DNA from: Sulfobacillus thermosulfidooxidans
GTDB taxonomy: Bacteria; Bacillota; Sulfobacillia; Sulfobacillales; Sulfobacillaceae
Assembly (NCBI RefSeq): GCF_001280565.1
Contig: NZ_LGRO01000001.1
Location: 248,001-312,000, forward strand
DNA length: 64,000 nucleotides
Direction of reading: 5' to 3'
Numbering within the stretch: the stretch's first letter is position 1; the number at the start of each line of letters is the position of its first letter. The notes beneath the pieces are model-generated. The model was not told the DNA's origin. It saw only the letters and a program-made list of their open reading frames with translations, and did not search any database. Position numbers and translations under genes: made by a program. This document shows, piece by piece, positions 1 to 9,610 of the stretch.

Positions 1-507
1 CTGTCCTGCCGCTAAATCTCCGGACAACGCCTTCACATATGCCCCAATGGCGGCCAGATAATTTTGGCGTGCGCTACGAATTTTTTCTTGTAGCGTGCGC
101 ATTTCTTCAACATCAGCTAATACAGTTTGAGACTGTCCGCGCTGTGGGGATGACATAGAAGTCGAAGTCTTTTGGGGAGGATGACTCGACCGTGATGATG
201 CGTGACTGGGTAGAGAGGACGCTTGACTTGGTCGATTTGACGAAGGCACCGTGCCTTGCCCGTGCGAGGAGGGCGTCGAAGACCGGGAGGCATCGTGAGA
301 CGGTGTCGATGAATCCTGACTTCCGGGTACTCCGGATGGGCTCGAAGACGGCATGTTCGTATGGCTCGGCATGGTTGACGCCGTCTGGGAAGGCACATCA
401 GAAGACGTGTGAGTCGGGCGATTTCCGGAACTATGACCCGCGGCCATGGCTGGTACGGTGGCGATGAGCGATACCGCCAAGGCCGCGGCTAATGGAGTTA
501 TTTTCAT
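1..507 (-). CDS. Secreted Ser/Thr/Pro-rich protein, C-terminus cut by window edge
   Basis: The reading frame is open from an ATG at 507 down to base 1, so only the first 169 residues are present. A GAGGTGA ribosome binding site lies 7 bases before the ATG. The N-terminus (MKITPLAAALAVSLIATVPA) is a clear signal peptide ending near Ala-Met-Ala-Ala. About residues 25-120 are a low-complexity Ser/Thr/Pro/His-rich linker. The last part visible (EEMRTLQEKIRSARQNYL) is helical and coiled-coil-like. It follows the lipoprotein gene by 15 bases, probably as one operon. The function is unknown; an exported wall- or envelope-associated protein is likely. Confidence 0.75.
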   Translation of the reverse strand, partial: MKITPLAAALAVSLIATVPAMAAGHSSGNRPTHTSSDVPSQTASTMPSHTNMPSSSPSGVPGSQDSSTPSHDASRSSTPSSHGQGTVPSSNRPSQASSLPSHASSRSSHPPQKTSTSMSSPQRGQSQTVLADVEEMRTLQEKIRSARQNYLAAIGAYVKALSGDLAAGQ

Positions 508-522
508 AAATCTCACCTCAAT

Positions 523-831
523 TTATGGATTTTGTAACTGCTCAAGCAACTGGTTGAGTTGATTCACAGCACTCTGTAATTTTTGAGATTCGATTGGGGA
601 CACGGCATGAGATGTCGAAAGCCGTACGGTTACACGACCTTGCGTCTTTTGTAGCACAATATGTACCGCTTGCGGGTCACCAGATACCGGGGAGGAACGT
701 ACTGGAGGGGCCTGTGTGGCTGGAGGGGTCTGTGTGGCCGGATGCGCCGGGCTGCTGAAAGGGGAACCACATCCACTCAAGATTAGGGACAACCCCACCA
801 CGCCGCCGCCAAACCTCGTAAATCGCACCAT
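523..831 (-). CDS. Small lipoprotein
   Basis: This 102-residue protein has a lipoprotein signal peptide (positively charged start, hydrophobic stretch, lipobox LSGC with Cys near residue 20). A Pro/Thr/Gln-rich spacer follows, then a C-terminal domain of about 60 residues with amphipathic helices (QKLQSAVNQLNQLLEQLQNP). The start at 831 is chosen because the signal peptide begins there and the sequence CGAGGAG lies 8 bases upstream. That CGAGGAG is the end of the neighbouring IS110 element, so the insertion has replaced the natural upstream region of this gene. It sits directly upstream of the secreted protein at the left edge. The function is unknown. Confidence 0.7.
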   Translation of the reverse strand: MVRFTRFGGGVVGLSLILSGCGSPFSSPAHPATQTPPATQAPPVRSSPVSGDPQAVHIVLQKTQGRVTVRLSTSHAVSPIESQKLQSAVNQLNQLLEQLQNP

Positions 832-897
832 ATGTCTATCTCCTCGTATAAAGATATTGGGCTTGGACCTGCTTCTTAGGAAGCACGGCCCATGGGA

Positions 898-1262
898 TTC
901 GGTGGAGTCCCTGGCCAGGGACTCCACCGAAACTCGAGCCCGATCTGGAAATATTTGTCTTGCTCCACAAGACCCGGTCGATGATCCTGGATTGGATCCG
1001 GACGACTGCCGCGAGTTTCTCCTGCCTCGAGGGACACCCGAAAGGGTGCAGAAGGCCTTGAAAGACTGCGAGGTCGACCGACGGATGGGAAGCTAACACG
1101 CGGGTTGCCGCCCTCCACCGAGAGTACCGTTGGCACCGGTACCGTCGCACAACTCGGAGGAGCGTGACGGCTAATGACGAGGTGGCATAGCCCATCCGTG
1201 GGCGTCGACCGGTTCCCTTTCCGGATCGCGACGAAAACGTTGCAACCCATTCTCGAAAGGAG
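898..1262 (+). ncRNA. Candidate bridge RNA region of IS110 copy A
   Basis: The non-coding left end holds a perfect 34-base palindrome at 898-931 (arm TTCGGTGGAGTCCCTGG) and a hairpin with a GAAA tetraloop at 1035-1048 (CACCC/GGGTG). IS110-group elements are known to encode a bridge RNA in the end upstream of the transposase. The position, length and folding potential here fit that, but the exact RNA ends and loops cannot be defined by eye. The same structures are present in copy B. Confidence 0.4.
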
Positions 1263-2516
1263 GTGTCTCGCATGTTTTCTACCTTGTTTGTTGGCGTCGA
1301 TGTGAGCCAAGCAGAACACGTCGTGTGTGCCATGACCGCTGAGGGTCAAGTCTGGGCACGCGTCCGCGTGCCCAATGACCGACCGGGCATTGAGCAGCTG
1401 ATCCAGTGGATGAAGACGCAGGCCGCTGAATTCGATCGGCTCGCCGTGGGCTTGGAATCCACGTCGGTCTATCACTGGCCGCTGTTTGAGGCGTTGACCC
1501 AGGCCGAAGGGTTGCACCGATGGCAGCCCCAATGGTTTCTCATGAATCCCAGTATTGTGCAGGGATTTCGCAAAACGTACGTCGACCGAGCGAAAACCGA
1601 TCCCGGCGATGCGTTTTTGATTGCGGATACCATCCGGTTTGGACGCCTGCGCCCGGCGCCGGCCCCCGATCCTCGCTACACGGCGTTGCGGGTTGTCACG
1701 CGCCATCGTTTTCACCTGGCGCAGACTGTCTCGCGCGAAAAAAGCCGCGCGTTGAATGAACTGTTCTGTCTGTGGGGGGGATATCGGGCGACCGCCAAAG
1801 ATCGCGATCAAGCCTTTTTTTCCGATGTCTTTAGTCGCGCATCGGAACACGTGTTGACCCCATAGACCCCCGATCGCTTGGCCACCACGCCCTTGGCCAC
1901 CCTGGCCGAAGAAATTGCCCAAATCGGCGGCGCGGCGCTGAAAGCGCCGAACGACATCGCCCAGACACTGCAACGGTTGGCCCACAAGGCCTTTCGTCTG
2001 CGGCCCAAAGAATCGGAAGCCCGTCAGTTCAGTCTGGTCATGCACTTGGATACCATTCGCCTGTTGGAAAGCCAAATGCGCCAACTGGACAAAGCGATCG
2101 CCCGCGATTTGGCCGCCATCCCTCAAACCGTCACTTCGATCGACGGCATCGGTCCGGTATTTGGAGCGGGCATCGTGGCCGAAATTGGGCCCATAAGCCG
2201 GTTCCCTTCCGACGATGCGGTCGCCAAATATGCGGGTCTGACGTGGCGTGCTCATCAATCGGGCACGTTCGACGCGGATGATCGACCGCTGACGCGGTCG
2301 GGTAATGCCTACTTGCGGTATTACCTGATCGAGGCGGCCGACCGGGTTCGTGTGCGCGACCCGGAATTCGAAGCCTTTTACATCCGCAAATATCGCGGCG
2401 CTACCCACCACCCCCACAAGCGGGCGTTGGTGCTGACCGCACGCAAGCTGACCGGCGTGATCTACGGGCTGCTGACCCGAGGTCAACTTTATGATGGAAG
2501 GAGATTTGGTTCGTAA
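1263..2516 (+). pseudogene. IS110 transposase interrupted by an in-frame amber codon (copy A)
   Basis: The gene would encode about 417 residues but has TAG at codon 201 (1863-1865), with no frameshift on either side. The N-terminal half carries the RuvC-like DEDD residues (Asp in VGVDVSQ, Glu in GLESTS, Asp/Asp in KTDPGDAF). The C-terminal half is the Tnp_IS116/IS110 domain (GIGPVFGAGIVAEIGP, then RSGNAYLRYYL). An AAAGGAGG-type site precedes the ATG at 1263. No ribosome binding site precedes the second half, whose first possible start is TTG at 1878. The same TAG is in the second copy, so the element may still move by readthrough, as two polypeptides, or in trans. Confidence 0.8.
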
Positions 2517-2738
2517 CACCGTGGCCCCATAGATCATTGCCAGTTCCTCCCTGCCATTTACTGGTTCGTTAGAACCGGTTAATGGAATGATGCCTTTTTT
2601 CGCCCTGCGAGTGAAAAAATAATGCTTGACTTTTTACCGCGGGTCTCATTATCTATGTGAAGCGTCTTTCTGATACGTGCTTATACGTGGCTAAATTCGA
2701 CAGCATTATCTACTCTCCTTGTTTTTAGGACTAGTTTT

Positions 2739-3191
2739 TTGACGCCTGAGTGGACCGGGGCTATCAAGACGCCGGAAGATAAAGGGGATACTACTCTTCT
2801 AACCGTAGGAATATCTCGCTGTCCTGCGTGGCGTGAAGCCTATTTTGCGAACATGGGTTGCAACCCTTTTGTTTATGTCCACGAATTAGTGTCCAATACA
2901 ATGTTGAGCTATGCCGACCTTGCGCGTGACCATTTGCAAGGGGGTGTGGTGGAACGTAACGGGTCGCCGAGATCACTTCGGACGGACATAGCGCAAGGTG
3001 GAAAATGCTATACCGTGATCGGGATATTGTGCCAGATGATGGCAGCGTTTTTGCGTAGAATCGAGTTAGGTATGGTTACGCTCATAACGTTGGAGTTGTT
3101 CATCGCTATGGGCCGTAGGGATATACCACACGATTTCGTTTTGAATTTGCTGGCTTGGTACGAAGATCGTATCACAAATAAGATAATATGA
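2739..3191 (+). CDS. Hypothetical protein, doubtful
   Basis: This is an open frame of 150 codons starting at TTG with only a weak AGGA upstream. The composition is protein-like, with a hydrophobic helix near residues 110-125 and a terminal acidic/basic helix. No family is recognised. It lies between the IS110 and IS1634 elements in a region with no other plausible gene. It may be a genuine small gene or a chance frame. Confidence 0.3.
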   Translation: MTPEWTGAIKTPEDKGDTTLLTVGISRCPAWREAYFANMGCNPFVYVHELVSNTMLSYADLARDHLQGGVVERNGSPRSLRTDIAQGGKCYTVIGILCQMMAAFLRRIELGMVTLITLELFIAMGRRDIPHDFVLNLLAWYEDRITNKII

Positions 3192-3688
3192 CCGTGGCCA
3201 TCGGGATAAGTAATATCTGGCCGGAATAAACATTCTAAGACCTCGGATTCGGTAATTGTTGTTTCATTCGTTGCCGAGCATAATACGTATACTCTACGAG
3301 ATTATCGATATTGTGTAACCTTTATCCTACAAGATTTTGCACATTTTGCCAGCGCGCATCCGCTTAGGCCGGCGCTCAACCAAAAAAAGACCCACCGATT
3401 GTGGGACAGTTTCAAAGCGGCAGCCGGATTCCACTTATCAAGAATCCAATCGAGGGCGGGCGGCACCGTCTCGTCATCGGACATCTGGGACCGGGGTGGA
3501 GCGATTTCGCGGACGGGTTCTTTCTCGGCAATGGTATCCGTACAGCCTCCATGGCCAGGAGGGAGACGACGGCACGTCCCATAACATCTACGCGACGAAT
3601 TCCCAATTCATCAGCCATGTTGTCAACGAAAAGCACGACCACGGATGTTGACCGAAGTCGTGCCTTTTGCGGTAAAAGACGCTTTTAA
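3192..3688. other. Gap with a possible decayed minus-strand gene
   Basis: No intact gene is seen. On the minus strand two frames in succession look protein-like. One begins near 3660 with SVVVLFVDNMADELGIRR and resembles a ribbon-helix-helix protein. The other, near 3300-3480, contains SDDETVPPALDWILDKW. Together they could be one small gene broken by a frameshift and truncated by the IS1634 insertion. The family is not identifiable. Confidence 0.3.
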
Positions 3689-5493
3689 CTCCTCTTCCGC
3701 ACGTGATGGGTGAAAGCCGTGGAATTTATCCCGAGGGTCTAGGGGGCACCTGCGTGTAAATCGTGTCCGTAAAACCCCATGCGGCCAAAATGGCCGCCAC
3801 CGACTGGGTATGAACCGCCGGGACAAAGAGTTGACGGGTCTGGGCATCCAGCGGCACGACAATCAGTCCGCGCAGATGATGTAACACCTCCTGCCCGGTG
3901 GGCCGCGCCAACAGACCGCGAGTCGGCGTGGGAAGGGGCGGGGCCTGCCGGGCCCGACGTTCGATGAGACTGAGCACCAACGCGGCGAGCAAGAGCACAT
4001 AACCTAAGGCTTCCACCCGTTCCGGCTTGTGCACATAGAGCGCATCCACAAAGGCCGGGTCTTTTACAAAGCGAAAACGGTGTTCGATGACCGTCTGGCC
4101 TTTGTATTCTTCGAGCAATCGGCGGGCATCAAAGGAGGAGGCCGGCAGATTGGTGATGAAGACAAACGTCGCCGCCCGGTCCTGTGCCGCCTGCACGCGT
4201 TGCGCATCGACTGCCCCAATGGTGGGATGGACCCGGTATACCGTGGTGGTAGCCGGTTCGGGGGCATCGTGGCGGGGACGCCCGCGGGTCGTGCGTTTGG
4301 GGACCTGCGTTTCCGCGACAACCGTCGCCTCGACATGATGCCATTGGGCGGTGGCCCGCCAAGCGGCCACGGCCGCTTCGGCATCATGAGCACAGGCAAA
4401 CACGGTCTCCGCGAGGCGAGTCGCCGCCCGGGTTAACTGGTTATGGGCCCGTTCGACCTGGCGGGCAATGGTGTGAGCTTTCCGCTCAGCTAGATGATCG
4501 GACCGATAAACCACGAGCCGATAGGATCGGCCCTCAATTTCGCCGGTCTGTTCTGCGGCCGCGTAGGTGGCCGCATCGGCCCGCTCCCCGATTTTGCCGA
4601 GGGGAACCCAGGCGTTGGCCGCCAAGGCGGCCGTCTTCGCATCGTGCGCGGCCCGAAATGTTTCCGGACAACGCGAGAGAAAGCGGAGCGAACGGTCAGC
4701 CATTGCCTTTAAGTTAGGACCTGTGATGAGAGCGGAATCGGCCACGTAGACCAGTTGTTGCAGTTGCTGAGGCGAAAAGTAATCGTCTAAGGCCGCAATC
4801 ATCTCGGCATTGAGGGTTTTATCACTCCGATTCCCGTCTTGCACCGTGCCTACCACCGGAATGCCTTCTCGGGTCCCCAACAGCGTCAGGAGAATTTGAC
4901 GCAGATCGGGACGATGATCCTTGGAATGGCCATAGGTGGGATGCACTCCGGTCTCGGATCCGGTGTCCGGATACGTGCCATAGACCGAGCGGGTCGTACT
5001 ATCCCAGTGGACAAACACCGGACTATCGGGCGTCCACACGTGGTCGTGCAAGAGTGCTCGCGTTGCAACGGCACTGAAGACGGTGGCGCCACCGGCGGCG
5101 GCGACTTTATCCAGAGCCCGTCCGAGGGCATCATCCGTAAAATCGTCCGCGGTGCGGCCGGAACCAAACAACAAGGGCACATCGGTTAACTGAAATTGCT
5201 CGTGGACGCGATACAGAGGTCGACGAGCGGTGAGCAAATTGACGACGAGCGCGAAAATCCGTTCGCCGGGCGACAGGTGGCAACGCTGCGAATCCCACGC
5301 AACGGTCTGATTTATGGCCTCGACGAATCCAATTTCCTCACAGAGGGCTCGGATGACCGGTCCAGCCCCCACAACAACGGGTGTCGGCATGGGTGTGTTC
5401 ATAAGAGATTACTTCGCCATGCGATACACAATCTCCTTTGCGATCAGCCCAAAAAAAATAATTTTTTTGTTCCCGCCACGTGCGGAAAGTAAG
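3689..5493 (-). mobile_element. IS1634-family insertion sequence with 6-bp target duplication
   Basis: Imperfect terminal inverted repeats of 22 bases are at 3689-3710 and 5472-5493 (16 of 22 matching, including an uninterrupted TTCCGCACGTG). The element is flanked by TTTTAA at 3683-3688 and again at 5494-5499, a 6-bp target duplication. It inserted at the very 3' end of the PIN toxin gene, and the duplicated TTTTAA contains that gene's stop codon. It carries one transposase gene. Confidence 0.85.
3726..5402 (-). CDS. IS1634-family transposase (DUF4277 N-terminal domain)
   Basis: This 558-residue DDE transposase has an N-terminal DUF4277-like domain (GAGPVIRALCEEIGFVEAIN) typical of IS1634. 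The first catalytic Asp is probably in VHWDSTTRSVYG and the second near QLVYVADSALIT. The C-terminal catalytic Glu lies in the region YKGQTVIEHRFRFVKDP, the usual signature for this family. The length is normal and the frame is intact, so it may be active. Confidence 0.9.
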   Translation of the reverse strand: MNTPMPTPVVVGAGPVIRALCEEIGFVEAINQTVAWDSQRCHLSPGERIFALVVNLLTARRPLYRVHEQFQLTDVPLLFGSGRTADDFTDDALGRALDKVAAAGGATVFSAVATRALLHDHVWTPDSPVFVHWDSTTRSVYGTYPDTGSETGVHPTYGHSKDHRPDLRQILLTLLGTREGIPVVGTVQDGNRSDKTLNAEMIAALDDYFSPQQLQQLVYVADSALITGPNLKAMADRSLRFLSRCPETFRAAHDAKTAALAANAWVPLGKIGERADAATYAAAEQTGEIEGRSYRLVVYRSDHLAERKAHTIARQVERAHNQLTRAATRLAETVFACAHDAEAAVAAWRATAQWHHVEATVVAETQVPKRTTRGRPRHDAPEPATTTVYRVHPTIGAVDAQRVQAAQDRAATFVFITNLPASSFDARRLLEEYKGQTVIEHRFRFVKDPAFVDALYVHKPERVEALGYVLLLAALVLSLIERRARQAPPLPTPTRGLLARPTGQEVLHHLRGLIVVPLDAQTRQLFVPAVHTQSVAAILAAWGFTDTIYTQVPPRPSG

Positions 5494-5495
5494 TT

Positions 5496-6075
5496 TTAAG
5501 GACAATAGTCAGGTAACATGTCTTTCGCTTGCAACGCAAAATGGGGCACCGTTTTTTGGAGCGAGTTCAAGATGGCAGGCACCGAATTCATGGGTGCATG
5601 CCGTTCTGCTGCCAAATTCCGAAGGGCATTAAAAAATTCGCGCGGGGCAAGCTCTAACTGATGACGAAGAAACGGGTCTGGGTGCTGAATGTCTACCTGG
5701 CAAAATCCGGGAGGCACAGCAAAGTCTTTGAGGTTTGCCGTGACTAAGATATCGGCGCCACTGGCAATGGCGGCAGCCAACACATGACGATCTTTTGTGT
5801 CGTTCGGCATGACATCAATGAAATGCTCATACGGTGCGCTCTACCATGGCTTCGGGAAAAGCGGCCTCCATCACACGCCGGAGATACTGTGCTCCGGAAT
5901 TGGCGGCGGCAGGGTCTTGGACCTTCGCTCTTTTGACGACGTTTCGTTGCATTTCGTCCAGTACATCGGGACTCCAGCGGATTTGGCAGATACCGATTTC
6001 AGCAACAGTAAGAATGACATCTCGGAGATTTGGAGGAAAGAGGACGCACGCGTCTAAGAACGCAACAAAAGCCAC
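5496..6075 (-). pseudogene. PIN-domain toxin, frameshifted
   Basis: Two overlapping frames together match the intact paralogue at 44332-44913 over its whole length (about 190 residues). The N-terminal part (FLDACVLFPPNLRDV) is in one frame and the C-terminal part (DRHVLAAAIASGADILVTAN) in another. Compared with the paralogue, two bases are missing near 5833-5838, which breaks the frame. The catalytic acidic residues of the PIN fold (Asp in FLDAC, Glu in VLDEMQ, Asp in TKDRH and SGADIL) are still encoded but split. It follows the antitoxin gene by 2 bases. The IS1634 element has inserted at its stop codon without changing the protein end. Confidence 0.8.
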
Positions 6076-6077
6076 GC

Positions 6078-6545
6078 TTACGACTCCCGTTCGACGAAGT
6101 CATCCGACTCATATAAGCCCATGTTCTCCGACACGCGCACCATCTCGTTGACGTAGTCCTTACGCAGACGATCCCGGTGCCGCTTGTACTCCATGAGATC
6201 CGTCATACGGATGCGGCGATGCGAGCCCACGTAGTGATACGGAATATGAGCCGCTTCGAGCAGCTTAATCAAAAACGGACGGGAGACCTGCAACAGATCC
6301 GCAGCCTGTTGCGTCGTCAGCTCTTCGTCGTCATGCAAAATCGCAACGGAATGCCCTTGGGCCAATTGTCTAGCGGCCTCCATTAACACGTGAACCAGCG
6401 GTGTGGGGAGCGCCACCGCGTCATGCTGGGTGTCATCCATCAGAACCAGCTGACGGAGGTTTGGGTACGCCGCGAGGTCTCTTGCCACGCGTTTAATCGG
6501 TTCGATGTCTCGTTTTTCCGGTGCGATCAGCACGTATTCTGGCAT
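6078..6545 (-). CDS. Excisionase-type HTH antitoxin of PIN module, copy 1
   Basis: This 155-residue protein has a central helix-turn-helix of the excisionase/MerR-like type (TTQQAADLLQVSRPFLIKLL, followed by IPYHYVGSHRRIRMTDLMEY). That architecture is typical of antitoxins paired with PIN-domain (VapC-like) toxins. It precedes and nearly abuts the toxin pseudogene. A paralogue at 44916-45383 is paired with an intact toxin. With its own toxin broken, this antitoxin could act as an orphan and may neutralise the second toxin. Confidence 0.75.
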   Translation of the reverse strand: MPEYVLIAPEKRDIEPIKRVARDLAAYPNLRQLVLMDDTQHDAVALPTPLVHVLMEAARQLAQGHSVAILHDDEELTTQQAADLLQVSRPFLIKLLEAAHIPYHYVGSHRRIRMTDLMEYKRHRDRLRKDYVNEMVRVSENMGLYESDDFVERES

Positions 6546-6599
6546 ATCGATCTCTCCTCTTGTCTCGGTTTTCCTCTACGATCCCCGGTCATTAACCGT

Positions 6600-6628
6600 A
6601 TTATACGCAATAACCGAAACAAACGCAA
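6600..6628 (-). promoter_or_regulatory. Promoter of antitoxin copy 1
   Basis: On the minus strand TTGCGT and TATAAT are separated by 17 bases, about 50 bases upstream of the antitoxin ATG. The same boxes, spacer length and spacer start (TTGTTTCGGTTATT) are kept upstream of the paralogue at 45438-45466, which supports a real promoter. Confidence 0.7.
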
Positions 6629-7076
6629 AGTGCGGGAGGCCTTGACCCGTACCGTGCGCGGGCCTGTCGGGGAAGACTGCCCCCCAGTGTTTTGCAAACC
6701 CATCCGAACGTAACGGTGATTACCGACGCGGAGGCAGGGAAACATCTGCTCACCCCAGAACAGTTCATGGACTGAATGCACAAGGAGGCCCGCGCACCGT
6801 TTCCCTTCCAGTCCCCTGATGTGAGGACGATTAACTATGGCCTCGATCGGGGTTCGGCCGTGAACACCGGTCACAGGGTGTGGCGGACGGGGCGGACTTT
6901 CGCCACTGATGCCAGGTTTTCCACCACGCGAGCAGATCACCGCGACAGGCCGCCGCCACCAACTGCTCCAAGGGGCAGCGGGGACAGCGTGTTGCATCCG
7001 GATGGGACACCTTGCGTGCCTCCCTTGGCTGTTTTGACCAGGGTATGGCGATGGCATCCCCGAAGTGTCTGGGAAT
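6629..7076. other. Gap with possible transposase debris
   Basis: No convincing gene is seen. On the minus strand around 6900-7010 a short segment encodes RCPRCPLEQLVAAACRGD followed by a Trp-rich stretch. It resembles a zinc-ribbon-bearing fragment of a phage or transposase protein but has no start and is broken. The rest carries no supported feature. Confidence 0.3.
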
Positions 7077-7804
7077 CTATGGGGATACGTTAGCGCGCGG
7101 AGTTCCCGGGGATCGGTGTTGAGCTGACGCTTCGTCCTGTAACAGTTGGGGAACCGTGAGAAAGCGGTATCCGTCGCGCCTGAGATCCGGAATAATCTGA
7201 GCCACGGTATCCACCGTGGCTTGGGAACCGTTCGGCCCGTCGTGAAAGATGATTATGGCACCGGGATGAATCTGGGTTGCGATCCGATGAACCATTTGGG
7301 CCGCGCTATACCGGTGTTGCCAATCGCGGGGATCGATGCTCCAGCCAATGACGCGATAACCCATTTGCCCCAACGCCTGCAATGCGATAGGATCTGCTGC
7401 CCCCCCGGCAGGCGGTACAACGTGGGATGAGGGACGCCCAAGGATTTCAGGATGTGTGCGTTATACTCGACTTCTTGACGAACCTCCGCCGCCGTCCGAT
7501 GACGGAGAATGAGGTGCTGGTGTCCATGACTTTCCACGTCCATCCCCGCTCGCTGTTCTTCGCGGACTAAGGCAGGATGGCGCAACGCATGAGAGCCAAT
7601 GATAAAGAACGTTGCATGGACGTGATCTTTATTCAACACAGCCAAGACTTTGGGCGTCCAACGGGGGCTCGGACCATCATCAAAGGTGAGTGCGACCACC
7701 TTATGGGGCGTCATCGCCTGGCGAATAATGGGCGCAGCGGTCGCGGGAGCGGAATGGGGTCTGGCGGCAATCTCGGCGGCCGCCGCCCCGAACCCGATCA
7801 TCAT
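7077..7804 (-). pseudogene. Polysaccharide deacetylase (NodB-type), frameshifted in a G run
   Basis: The N-terminal part, from ATG 7804 with GGAGGG 8 bases upstream, has a putative export signal. It then has the NodB motifs TFDDGPS (catalytic Asp and metal Asp), SHGHQH (metal His residues) and RLPGG. The C-terminal part (GYRVIGWSIDPRDWQ, then IIIFHDGPN) is in another frame. The switch falls in a run of seven G on the coding strand (about 7401-7407); eight would restore a single frame of about 243 residues. It is either a real mutation, a phase-variable tract or a sequencing error. If intact it would be an exported peptidoglycan or chitooligosaccharide deacetylase. Confidence 0.8.
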
Positions 7805-8056
7805 GGCAATGCCCTCCTTTTTTCTCTAGCATGTGGATCAGCGGACCGGATTATGCATCCCGATTCCCCGTATTGGGCCCGGACGTTGGTGATGGTGTGG
7901 GTTGCATTCGACATCGCCGGATCGCATTTGGTGTCCGTACGGTCATCATAGGTGTGCAAATCTAAGGAGCGTGCACGGTGAAGTTCGCCACACGGAATAC
8001 CAAATTCGTAGGGGATGTCGCATGACCTAATATCCCGTTGGCGCACCGTCACGGGG

Positions 8057-9370
8057 TTAGTTACCGACTACCCATGCGTTCAAGGACCCGGCAGTCAATG
8101 TGCCTGTTCCAGCAGCTTGTACCGCCACCGTATAGGTTTGTCCTTTGGTGACAGAAAACGATCCGACCGGTGTCACACTCGTATATCCCCCACTGATGGG
8201 GATGTCATTAATAAACTCCTGAAAGGATTGGCCACTGCCGTTGGCGGCGGGAAGACCGTGGCCATTGACTACCAACCATCCCTGAAGAGCGTCACCGACT
8301 GCCCCACTATCGGTTAAGGAACTCTCCATCATGAGCGTACCCGAGAACTGTGGCGTGATCGTGACCGACATGACCGTTGTGCCTGATGTCCCGAGTGGCA
8401 CCGTATTGGTTAATCGTGTAGCGGCTCCTGTCGTGGGGCCTGGCGGTCCGGCAGGGCCTTGCGGACCGGTTGGTCCCTCGGGTCCTTCGGGGCCACTGGG
8501 TCCCTGGGGTCCTTGCGGGCCCGACGGGCCAACTAATGTGGTTCCTTGAGCAGGCCAGCCCTGAGATGTCTTCGGGCCATAAAGCGTTTCGTTCGCTGTG
8601 TCAAGATAGAAGTCACCGACAACACCTAAGGTATTCTGGGGAAGGGTACTTCCGCTTAAGATTGAGGTGCCATTTCGTCCGGCAGGGCCTTGCGGAAGGC
8701 TGACCGCAACCTGAAGCGGTGAACTAAAGACGGCACCGGCTATGGTGCCCGGTGCGGCTGGTGATTTGGCATAGGCAATGATTTTATATGTCCCAACATC
8801 CCGCGGTACTAGGATGAATGTATTTGCTGGACTGTAATGTTGTCCCAAGCGCCATTGTCCTTTCGGACTCCAATACCAAAATTGATAGACTGGATGATAA
8901 ATATGCTGTGCAGATGCGTGAATGGTTATGGGCTGATCGACCCAAGATGATAATGTCGAAGTCGAGAGGGTAATGGCACTGTGAACAAATACGCTGGCGA
9001 TTGGCGAGGAGCGCACAAGGGACCACTGATGCGCTTGAACTTGGGTGGCGGTTAAAACATCGGCCAGAACCAGGTAATTACCCCGCTGAACCGGGCCTAA
9101 CGTGAAGGTGGGGTGCTGACTATAGTTTTGTGCGGCGATCCATGTTCCGTTCGGTTCTTCAACCCAAAATTGGTATAAGGGATGAGCGATGCCCTGTGCC
9201 CTGGCACGAAAAGTCACGGTCGTGCCTGATTGAACGATCCTGCGTTGCGGAGTTAAGGTTACGAATGGCATTGTAGGGGTGTCGTAGGCAGTTACTGCTG
9301 TTTTCTGTAACAAGCCCAGGCTCGTCACGATTATTCCCAAGGTGCTGATTTCTACGATCCGACGAATCAT
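8057..9370 (-). CDS. Secreted collagen-like repeat surface protein
   Basis: This 437-residue protein has a signal peptide (residues about 1-28). Two related beta-type repeats follow (HPLYQFWVEEPNGTW and HPVYQFWYWSPKGQW), each about 90 residues. Next is a linker typical of bacterial collagen-like proteins (GDFYLDTANETLYGPK) and about 11 Gly-X-Y triplets at residues about 285-315. A C-terminal domain of about 120 residues resembles the BclA-type trimerisation domain. It is probably a trimeric, cell-surface or spore-surface fibre. No anchor motif is seen. Confidence 0.8.
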   Translation of the reverse strand: MIRRIVEISTLGIIVTSLGLLQKTAVTAYDTPTMPFVTLTPQRRIVQSGTTVTFRARAQGIAHPLYQFWVEEPNGTWIAAQNYSQHPTFTLGPVQRGNYLVLADVLTATQVQAHQWSLVRSSPIASVFVHSAITLSTSTLSSWVDQPITIHASAQHIYHPVYQFWYWSPKGQWRLGQHYSPANTFILVPRDVGTYKIIAYAKSPAAPGTIAGAVFSSPLQVAVSLPQGPAGRNGTSILSGSTLPQNTLGVVGDFYLDTANETLYGPKTSQGWPAQGTTLVGPSGPQGPQGPSGPEGPEGPTGPQGPAGPPGPTTGAATRLTNTVPLGTSGTTVMSVTITPQFSGTLMMESSLTDSGAVGDALQGWLVVNGHGLPAANGSGQSFQEFINDIPISGGYTSVTPVGSFSVTKGQTYTVAVQAAGTGTLTAGSLNAWVVGN

Positions 9371-9610
9371 CTAAATGGTTTCCTCCTACATGACTCACAA
9401 AATTATCGGGTGTGCCCGCTACACGTCATGAATTCTTTAGGCCGACCGTTGTCCCAATGTCGCAAAAGAATCTGGGGTGCCGACGGTTATGAATAAGACG
9501 TGGCAGATTGTTCAAGGGAGGTCGATCTTGCTGTGTCCGTATTTAACTTCTGACTGCAGCGGTTTGTACGAGGATAGACCCGCGAAACGAGGCACACTCC
9601 CCTCATAGTC

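Larger units (their letters stand above)
840..2646 (+). mobile_element. IS110-family insertion sequence, copy A
   Basis: The ends were set by comparing this copy with the inverted copy at 26681-28487. Both are exactly 1807 bases, begin CTCCTCG and end GGGTCT, and their flanks diverge immediately outside. There are no terminal inverted repeats and no clear target duplication except a shared CT dinucleotide at both ends, as expected for IS110-type elements recombining at a core dinucleotide. The two copies differ by a modest number of substitutions, so they are not a very recent duplication. The left non-coding end is unusually long (about 420 bases) and highly structured. Confidence 0.85.

Noticed and set aside
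876-2537. A 553-codon open frame antisense to the IS110 transposase (and its equivalent at 26790-28451).
   Set aside because: The sense strand has the DEDD and Tnp motifs; the antisense frame is Arg/Gly/Gln-rich without domains and is a GC-driven shadow.
6527-7057. A 176-codon minus-strand frame upstream of antitoxin 1.
   Set aside because: It crosses the conserved antitoxin promoter and has no domain; only a short zinc-ribbon-like remnant is credible.
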